A DNA stretch of 38,589 bases from Lachnospiraceae bacterium. Its GTDB lineage: Bacteria; Bacillota; Clostridia; Lachnospirales; Lachnospiraceae. The notes below the pieces were generated by a model. That model worked only from the letters and a program-made list of their open reading frames with translations. It was not told the origin of the DNA and searched no databases. The DNA lies in the NCBI GenBank assembly GCA_017412055.1, contig JAFQOW010000054.1, forward strand, positions 1 to 38,589, in the 5' to 3' direction. The translations under genes were made by a program, and so were the position numbers. This document shows positions 33,572 through 38,589 of the stretch, one piece after another (the first letter of the stretch is position 1; the number at the start of each line of letters is the position of its first letter).

Positions 33572-33940
33572 ATGAATATAATTATTCGTCCAAATGGAAC
33601 ATTATCTATATATGAACAGATATGTAATCAGATGAAAAATGCTATTGTAACAGGTGAATTGTTGCCAGGAGAAGCGCTTATGTCTATTAGAGCATTGGCG
33701 GCAAAGCTAGGAGTAAGTGTTATCACTACAAAGAAAGCATATGAAATGTTGGAGCAGGAGAAGCTTATTCGTTCGGTACCTGGAAAAGGATTTTATGTAT
33801 GTGAGTACAATTCAGATTATTTAAAGGAAAAGCAATACATAGATTTGGAAAAAAGACTTACTGAGCTGCTAGAAGATTGTGAAAAGGCGGGTATGAAAAA
33901 GAAAGAAATTATGGATTTGGTAGATACATTGTTAGGTTAA
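33572..33940 (+). CDS. GntR-family repressor, YtrA subfamily
   Basis: The 122-aa protein is a YtrA-type GntR regulator. A winged HTH spans residues 1-75 (IYEQICNQMKNAIVTGEL, MSIRALAAKLGVSVITTKKAYEMLEQE), followed only by two short helices for dimerisation. It has no effector-binding domain. YtrA proteins repress ABC operons by binding long palindromes. The 50-bp palindrome at 31935 is the obvious target, giving negative autoregulation. GGAGG precedes the ATG. It lies between the two ATPase units, so both are probably under its control. Confidence 0.9.
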   Translation: MNIIIRPNGTLSIYEQICNQMKNAIVTGELLPGEALMSIRALAAKLGVSVITTKKAYEMLEQEKLIRSVPGKGFYVCEYNSDYLKEKQYIDLEKRLTELLEDCEKAGMKKKEIMDLVDTLLG

Positions 33941-33990
33941 AATTGCATTATCTAGTTTGTATTTTGTTATAGGATTAAAAGGTGATTGGT

Positions 33991-34632
33991 ATGTTAGAAT
34001 TTAGAAATGTTACAGGAAAAGGTAAGAAATTTAGATTAGAAAATATCTCATTTACAGCGCCAACAGGGTATATTACTGGCATTACTGGTGCTAATGGTGC
34101 AGGAAAAACTACATTATTTCATTATATCGTAGATAGAAAATGCAATTATATGGGAGAGATTGTATATAATGGTGAGGATATTAGAAGTAATTTTGAGGAA
34201 TTGCAGAATAAGCTTGCATTTATATCTGACGAGAAGCGTTTTTTTACGGATATGTCTATTAGGGATAATATTGATATGATGTCTATATTCTATGATGAAT
34301 GGGATAATGAATTATTTTATGCAAAACTTAGGGAATGGGGCATACCGACAGGTAGAAAATTAAGTGATATGTCAAGAGGTGAGTATCTTAAGTTTCAGCT
34401 AGCATTGTCTATGGCTCATAATGCAACATTGTATATATTGGATGAAGCTACAGCAGGGATGGATCCAGTATTTAGAAGAGATTTTTTTAATATATTGCAT
34501 GAAATTATGATAAATGAAGATATTACTATTCTTATGAGTACTCATATTGAGGAAGAGATAGAAATGCATATGGATTATAAGGTATTGCTTGACGGTGGTA
34601 GACTTGTGTCTTGTGATGAGGTGGAGGTATAG
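33991..34632 (+). CDS. ABC transporter ATP-binding protein, second unit
   Basis: I start at ATG 33991 (213 aa), seven bases after AAAGGTG; the GTG at 33982 is inside that site. Walker A is GANGAGKTT near residue 33, the signature MSRGEYLKFQLA and Walker B LYILDEAT. Ala replaces the usual Pro after the catalytic Glu. STHIEEE carries the switch His. It is shorter than the first ATPase, lacking its C-terminal tail. It pairs with the small membrane protein that starts two bases later. Confidence 0.87.
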   Translation: MLEFRNVTGKGKKFRLENISFTAPTGYITGITGANGAGKTTLFHYIVDRKCNYMGEIVYNGEDIRSNFEELQNKLAFISDEKRFFTDMSIRDNIDMMSIFYDEWDNELFYAKLREWGIPTGRKLSDMSRGEYLKFQLALSMAHNATLYILDEATAGMDPVFRRDFFNILHEIMINEDITILMSTHIEEEIEMHMDYKVLLDGGRLVSCDEVEV

Positions 34633-34634
34633 AT

Positions 34635-35120
34635 ATGGAAAGATTAGAGTTATTAGATGATAGGTTAAGAAAAACTAAATCATACGATTTAACTATGATG
34701 AAATATGCAAGAAATTTTATTGTTGGTGTTATGATGATATTAATGCTTTTTGTTATGATAATACCTATGGACAATTTTTTGTTTATTTATTCATCAATAA
34801 TGCTAATGGATTCGTTGGCAACCATGAATATAAATCCTTACCTTTATATAAAGAGAGATGGTATAAAGCTTTCGATTTATAAAGGTTTGAAAGAAACATG
34901 CATAAGTAAAAAAGCTTTTGTAAAATCAAGGTGTAGATATCATTTTATGTTTGTGAAAAAAATATTTATAGCATCCATTATTATGGCTTTTTTTGGAGGC
35001 TTTTTGTCTAAAGGATTAACAATGGATAATATATCAGACGGTTTGTTTTTTATTTTTCTATGTTTTGTGTTGATAAACATATCTTTTGCATGGGAGTTAT
35101 ATCGTGCAACAAAGGATTAA
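34635..35120 (+). CDS. small membrane protein, partner of the second ATPase
   Basis: This 161-aa protein has four predicted membrane segments (near residues 28-45, 47-62, 114-128 and 136-150) separated by a basic loop. Nothing enzymatic is visible. Its gene starts two bases after the ATPase stop, so it is the likely membrane partner. The gene ends only seven bases from the stop codon of the convergent methyltransferase gene, with no terminator between. Confidence 0.72.
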   Translation: MERLELLDDRLRKTKSYDLTMMKYARNFIVGVMMILMLFVMIIPMDNFLFIYSSIMLMDSLATMNINPYLYIKRDGIKLSIYKGLKETCISKKAFVKSRCRYHFMFVKKIFIASIIMAFFGGFLSKGLTMDNISDGLFFIFLCFVLINISFAWELYRATKD

Positions 35121-35127
35121 TAAAAAA

Positions 35128-35955
35128 TTATCGATTACCTAGCTGCCAAAAAGCAACTGCGCTTGCGGCAGCTACATTTAATGAATCAACTCCGTGTGAC
35201 ATAGGTATAAGTACAGTGTAATCGGAGGCTTTGATGGTTTCTTGAGAGAGACCATAGCCTTCAGAACCAAGGATAATAGCAAGTCTATCTTCCTGCATTA
35301 ATGCTTCGTTATCAATAGATACAGAATCATCTTCAAGTGCCATAGAAACAGTTTTAAAACCAAGGTTTTTTAATAATTCCATATCAACTGCAGGCTGGTC
35401 TGTAGCTTCGTCGCCTATGAAAGTCCAAGGGATTTGGAAGACAGTGCCCATACTTACCCTGATAGCACGTCTGTATAATGGATTGCTACAAGCCGGTGTT
35501 AGAAGTACAGCATCAATATTAAGGGCTGCGGCTGAACGCATAATGGCTCCTACATTTGTAGGGTTCATAACATTTTCTAATACAGCGATTCTACGAGCTT
35601 TTTTACATATTTCTTCTACAGATGGAAGAATAGGACGACGCATGGCACATAGCATACCACGTGTTAAAGGATAACCAGTTAATTCAGTAAGTATGTCAAA
35701 TTCAGCTGTATATATGGGTATATCGCCAACACGTTCTATAATAGACCTTGCCTGTGTAGCTAAGTGTTTCTTTTCGACTAAGCATGATATAGGAACACAA
35801 CCAGCATTAAGGGCACGTTCAATAACAAGAGGACTTTCAGCTATGAAAAGTCCTTTTTCTGGATAGTGGCGGCTAAGAAGCTGAACTTCAGTGTAACGTG
35901 CATATATATCAAGCTCTGGAGCATTGAAATCTGTTATTTCTATGATATTTGACAT
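35128..35955 (-). CDS. TrmH/SpoU-family RNA 2'-O-methyltransferase
   Basis: The 275-aa protein has the three SPOUT motifs that form the knotted SAM site: ENVMNPTNVGAIMRSA, LAIILGSEGYGLS and VLIPMSHGVDSLNVAAASAV. An N-terminal substrate-binding domain of about 95 residues (LLSRHYPEKGLFIAESPLVIERAL) precedes them. These enzymes methylate ribose in tRNA or rRNA; the target base cannot be assigned. On the minus strand AAGGAGA precedes the ATG at 35955. It runs divergently from the radical SAM gene with a 91-base gap. Confidence 0.9.
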   Translation of the reverse strand: MSNIIEITDFNAPELDIYARYTEVQLLSRHYPEKGLFIAESPLVIERALNAGCVPISCLVEKKHLATQARSIIERVGDIPIYTAEFDILTELTGYPLTRGMLCAMRRPILPSVEEICKKARRIAVLENVMNPTNVGAIMRSAAALNIDAVLLTPACSNPLYRRAIRVSMGTVFQIPWTFIGDEATDQPAVDMELLKNLGFKTVSMALEDDSVSIDNEALMQEDRLAIILGSEGYGLSQETIKASDYTVLIPMSHGVDSLNVAAASAVAFWQLGNR

Positions 35956-36046
35956 AGGTTTCTCCTTAATGTAAAATGAAATCTAAAGTTTATTATAGTG
36001 ATAAGAGTTAAATGTGTCAAATCGAAGATTACAAAGGAATATATTT

Positions 36047-36967
36047 ATGAAAGATAATATGAAATTATATAAAAATTGTAAATTATGTCCAAGAGAATGT
36101 GGTGTAGATAGAAGCATTCAAAAAGGAGTTTGTAAAAGTAGTGATAGGTGCAAAATAGTAAGAGCAGCGTTACACTTTTGGGAAGAGCCTTGTATATCCG
36201 GTACAGAAGGCTCAGGAACTATATTTTTTGAAGGTTGCTCTCTTGGTTGTGTGTTCTGTCAAAATTATGAAATTTCTGACGGAAAGTCAGAGCATGGAGT
36301 GGAAGTGACAGTTGAGCGACTGGTAGAGATTTTCTTTGAGCTTAAGGAAAAGGGCGCCAATAATATTAATTTTGTAACACCTACACATTTTATGCCTCAT
36401 ATTAAAGAAGCTATAGTAATAGCTAAAGAGAAAGGGTTTGACTTGCCTTTTGTATATAACACTAGTGGCTATGAGAAGGTGGAGTGTTTAAGGGAGCTGG
36501 ATGGACTGATAGATGTGTATCTTCCAGATATGAAATACGCTGAAGACGAAGAGATAGCACTAATTTATTCTAAGGCAGGAGATTACTTTGAAAAATCAAA
36601 GACTGCTTTGGCAGAGATGCTTCGCCAAGTGGGTACACCTATGTTTGATGATAGAGGTATGATAAAAAAAGGTGTTATCGTAAGGCATATGATATTACCC
36701 AATCACACTAAGAATTCTATGAAGGTTATTGAATATCTATATAGTACATATAAGGATGATATTTACATAAGTATAATGAACCAATATACGCCTGTTAAAT
36801 CAGAAAGAATGGAAAAATATCCTAAGCTTCAAAGAAGTATAACCAAAAGAGAGTACGAGAAGGTAATTGATTTTGCCCTTGAATTGGGTGTTAAGAATGC
36901 GTTTATTCAGGAAGGAAAGACGTGTAAGGAAAGTTTTATTCCTAAATTTGATGGAGAAGGATGTTAG
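36047..36967 (+). CDS. radical SAM protein, PflA-like (PflX type)
   Basis: ATG 36047 (306 aa) follows AAAGGA; the GTG at 36014 has no site. The radical SAM cluster motif is C64-x3-C68-x2-C71 (EGCSLGCVFCQN). An N-terminal Cys set (CKLCPRECGVDR, then GVC and RC) is characteristic of the pyruvate-formate-lyase-activase-like PflX group and could hold another iron-sulfur cluster. It also has NFVTPTHFMP, FVYNTSGYEK, YLPDMKYA and VRHMILPNH. No glycyl-radical enzyme is nearby, so the substrate is unknown. It is monocistronic. Confidence 0.88.
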   Translation: MKDNMKLYKNCKLCPRECGVDRSIQKGVCKSSDRCKIVRAALHFWEEPCISGTEGSGTIFFEGCSLGCVFCQNYEISDGKSEHGVEVTVERLVEIFFELKEKGANNINFVTPTHFMPHIKEAIVIAKEKGFDLPFVYNTSGYEKVECLRELDGLIDVYLPDMKYAEDEEIALIYSKAGDYFEKSKTALAEMLRQVGTPMFDDRGMIKKGVIVRHMILPNHTKNSMKVIEYLYSTYKDDIYISIMNQYTPVKSERMEKYPKLQRSITKREYEKVIDFALELGVKNAFIQEGKTCKESFIPKFDGEGC

Positions 36968-37007
36968 AATTATAAGGATCAAAGTCTTATTTTTTTAAGT
37001 GTTCTTA

Positions 37008-37036
37008 TTGATGTATGAATTGTAATGTGATATAAT
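37008..37036 (+). promoter_or_regulatory. promoter of the HTH/KilA-N pair
   Basis: TTGATG (37008-37013), a 17-base spacer and TATAAT (37031-37036) lie 28 bases before the HTH gene start. Confidence 0.65.
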
Positions 37037-37063
37037 GACCACACAATGAGTGGAGAGGGCGAT

Positions 37064-37312
37064 ATGGAAAAGAAAGAGCAATTAGAAAAGCAAATTAGAA
37101 GATTAAAGCAAATTAGGGAACATTTAGGAATGAATAGAACAGAGTTCTCACTGTACATAGGGATACCTCTAAGAACATTGGAAGAGTGGGAAGCAGGAAG
37201 AAGAAAGATGCCAGATTATGTTCTACGTCTTATTACTTATTATACAAAGATGGAACGTATGTTGGCAGAAAAACAAATTAAATTGGAGGAAAATGAGGAT
37301 GCAGAAGAATAA
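37064..37312 (+). CDS. small helix-turn-helix protein
   Basis: I start at ATG 37064 (82 aa), after GGAGAGG; ATG 37046 has no site. The core LGMNRTEFSLYIGIPLRTLEEWEAGRRKMPDYVLRL (split: HTH helices at residues about 24-45, then the EWEAGRR and MPDYVLRL blocks) is typical of small Xre-like regulators often found beside phage or mobile genes. It overlaps the KilA-N pseudogene by 14 bases and probably controls this little operon. Confidence 0.75.
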   Translation: MEKKEQLEKQIRRLKQIREHLGMNRTEFSLYIGIPLRTLEEWEAGRRKMPDYVLRLITYYTKMERMLAEKQIKLEENEDAEE

Positions 37313-38009
37313 GGTTATAAAAGTTCAAAATTTGCCAATTACAATTTCAAAAGAAGAAATAGATGACTATATTTGTATTACAGATATTGCGGCTGCAAAA
37401 TCAGATGATTCCAGAGCGGCTGATGTTGTGCGTAATTGGCTCAGAAATAGAAGAACGCTTGAGTTTTTGGCTACTTGGGAGGAAATATATAATCCAAATT
37501 TTAAAGTGTTCGAATCTGAACACTTTAAAAAACAAGCGGGATTATTGACTTTTACACCAAGCGTATCAGAGTGGGTGGAACAGACGAATGCAATAGGCAT
37601 ATTTGTTAAAAAGGGTCGTTATGGTGGTACATATGCTCATAAAGACATTGCTTTTGAATTTGCCTCTGCTATCAGCCCGGTTTTCAAACTATATCTAATC
37701 AAAGAATTTCAGCGGTTGAAAGAAGAAGAAAATAATCTTAAAAAGTTAGAATGGGATGCAAAGAGATTTCTATCCAAGAATAATTATTTGATTCAAACGG
37801 ATGCAATTAAGAATTATATTATTCCGAATTGCAATTATAGGGATAACTTGCAGTGGTTACCTTATGCGGAAGAAGCAGATTTGCTAAATGTTGCGTTGTT
37901 TGGCTTTACGGCAAAAGCGTGAAGAGAAAGTAACCCGGAACTTGCAAAGAGTAGTAACGTTAGAGATTATGCTACGATTAATGAACTTACGGTACTTTCG
38001 AATCTTGAA
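37299..38009 (+). pseudogene. KilA-N domain gene, disrupted by a TGA codon and an IS200/IS605 insertion
   Basis: From ATG 37299 (GGAGGA eight bases upstream) 207 residues read as a KilA-N protein: YICITDIAAAKSD, VVRNWLRNRRTLEFLATWE and GRYGGTYAHKDIAFEFASA. TGA at 37920-37922 interrupts a frame that continues RESNPELAKSSNVRDYATINEL to about 38009, where family members normally have Trp (TAK-x-W-REANPEL from memory). So TGG has become TGA. Homology then stops abruptly where the IS left end begins. KilA-N proteins come from phages and are DNA-binding. The truncated product may still fold. Confidence 0.75.
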
Positions 38010-38088
38010 ATAAGGCTACCGCAATCCCATTGGCTTTAGACGATGGATTAAGGTAGCCAAAAGCGGAAAATAGTTGTATACTTGCGAT

Positions 38089-38493
38089 ATGGGAACATGG
38101 AAATTTAAAAACAGACACAAGTATCTATTACAATACCACATTATTTTTGTCTGCAAATATAGGAAGAAATTACTGATTTTGCAACAAGTATAGGATGATA
38201 TAAAACAATTATCCTATGAGATATGTCAAAGACATAAAGTTGTTATCAAATATATGGAAACGGACAAAGATCATATTCATTACATGATAGAAACAGAGCC
38301 TACAATGTCAGTCAGCAAGATTGTAAACTTAATGAAAAGTTATACAACATATCATATATGGGAAAGGTATCCGAATTATTTTCGAAAGCACTTTTGGAAA
38401 GAACATACTTTTTGGACGGATGGATATTTTGCTTGTAGTGTAGGAAATGTATCAGAAGAGATGCTGAAAAGATATATAGAAAATCAAGGTTGA
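38089..38493 (+). pseudogene. tnpA: IS200-type Y1 transposase tnpA with internal amber codon
   Basis: The frame from ATG 38089 encodes 134 codons of a Y1 HUH transposase: YHIIFVCKYRKKLL, the HUH pair in DHIHYMIE (codons 62 and 64) and catalytic Tyr at codon 129 (EMLKRYIENQ). TAG at 38191-38193 (codon 35) breaks it. Restart at ATG 38254 would keep the HUH and Tyr but lose the first strands. So the enzyme is probably dead, or works only if the TAG is read through or supplied in trans. Confidence 0.8.
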
Positions 38494-38511
38494 GAAAGGT
38501 GGTGACAGCGG

Positions 38512-38589
38512 ATGTTAAAGGCATATAAATACAGAATATATCCTAATAATGAGCAGAAAATACAGATTGCAAAAACATTTGGCTGTTGC
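38512..38589 (+). CDS. tnpB: TnpB, RNA-guided nuclease of the IS200/IS605 element, partial
   Basis: The 26 residues MLKAYKYRIYPNNEQKIQIA and onwards are the classic TnpB start, cut by the window end. AAGGTGGTGA precedes the ATG. TnpB uses an RNA from the element's right end to cut DNA; that end is outside the window. Whether the gene is intact cannot be seen. Confidence 0.85.
   Translation, partial: MLKAYKYRIYPNNEQKIQIAKTFGCC

Larger units (their letters stand above)
38010..38589 (+). mobile_element. IS200/IS605-family element, left part
   Basis: The element begins at about 38010 and runs off the window. Its left end holds an imperfect hairpin with outer arms GGCTACC (38014-38020) and GGTAGCC (38052-38058), the type of subterminal structure Y1 transposases recognise. 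tnpA and tnpB then follow in the same direction. The exact left boundary is inferred from where KilA-N homology ends. Confidence 0.75.

Overview
ORGANISM. The window is AT-rich, uses strong GGAGG-type ribosome sites and sigma-A-like promoters (TTGACA/TATAAT), and carries gene families typical of anaerobic Clostridia. These include a soluble HdrABC/Flx redox cluster, diaminopimelate dehydrogenase, FliB, two-subunit class I fumarase, CBM26 amylases and YtrA-type ABC operons. A starch-degrading, probably flagellated member of the Lachnospiraceae fits best; the sequence alone does not name a species.

LAYOUT. (1) 1-3340: accessory DNA with a hypothetical protein, a Phd/RelE toxin-antitoxin pair, a small metallo-beta-lactamase-fold hydrolase, a decayed EAL-domain gene and a 2H phosphoesterase. 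(2) 3380-8262: a DUF4143-type AAA ATPase behind three 33-bp-spaced repeats, flagellin lysine methylase FliB, a LUD-domain protein, a Dabb protein and meso-DAP dehydrogenase. (3) 8307-21098: a 12.6-kb redox operon. Its order is malate dehydrogenase, HdrB, HdrC, HdrA, an MvhD/FlxD-like protein, two multi-[4Fe-4S] adaptor proteins, an FAD/NAD(P)H dehydrogenase (FlxA-like), a FrdB/TfrB-like iron-sulfur protein, a fumarate reductase flavoprotein, an AspT/SucE-type carrier, and fumarase alpha and beta. (4) 21168-26710: two tandem GH13 alpha-amylases with four and three CBM26 modules, one membrane-anchored and one secreted. (5) 26729-35120: two ABC modules. The first is a linearmycin-resistance-like ATPase, two permeases, histidine kinase and response regulator. 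The second is a YtrA/GntR-regulated double ABC system behind a 50-bp perfect palindrome that overlaps its promoter. (6) 35128-38589: a SpoU-type RNA methyltransferase, a PflA-like radical SAM protein, a small HTH protein, a KilA-N pseudogene cut by an IS200/IS605 element, and the beginning of that element (broken tnpA, start of tnpB).

HOW IT WORKS TOGETHER. The central operon encodes the reductive branch oxaloacetate to malate to fumarate to succinate, plus a carrier that could exchange C4-dicarboxylates. The fumarate reductase has no membrane anchor and sits in one translationally coupled run with every subunit of an NADH-linked HdrABC-FlxABCD-type flavin-based bifurcating complex. My main inference is a soluble, quinone-independent, electron-bifurcating NADH:fumarate/ferredoxin oxidoreductase. 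In it, HdrB would hand electrons to the FrdB-like subunit instead of, or in addition to, a disulfide. Starch breakdown by the neighbouring amylases would supply the reductant. This is a hypothesis from gene content and motifs, not a demonstrated activity.
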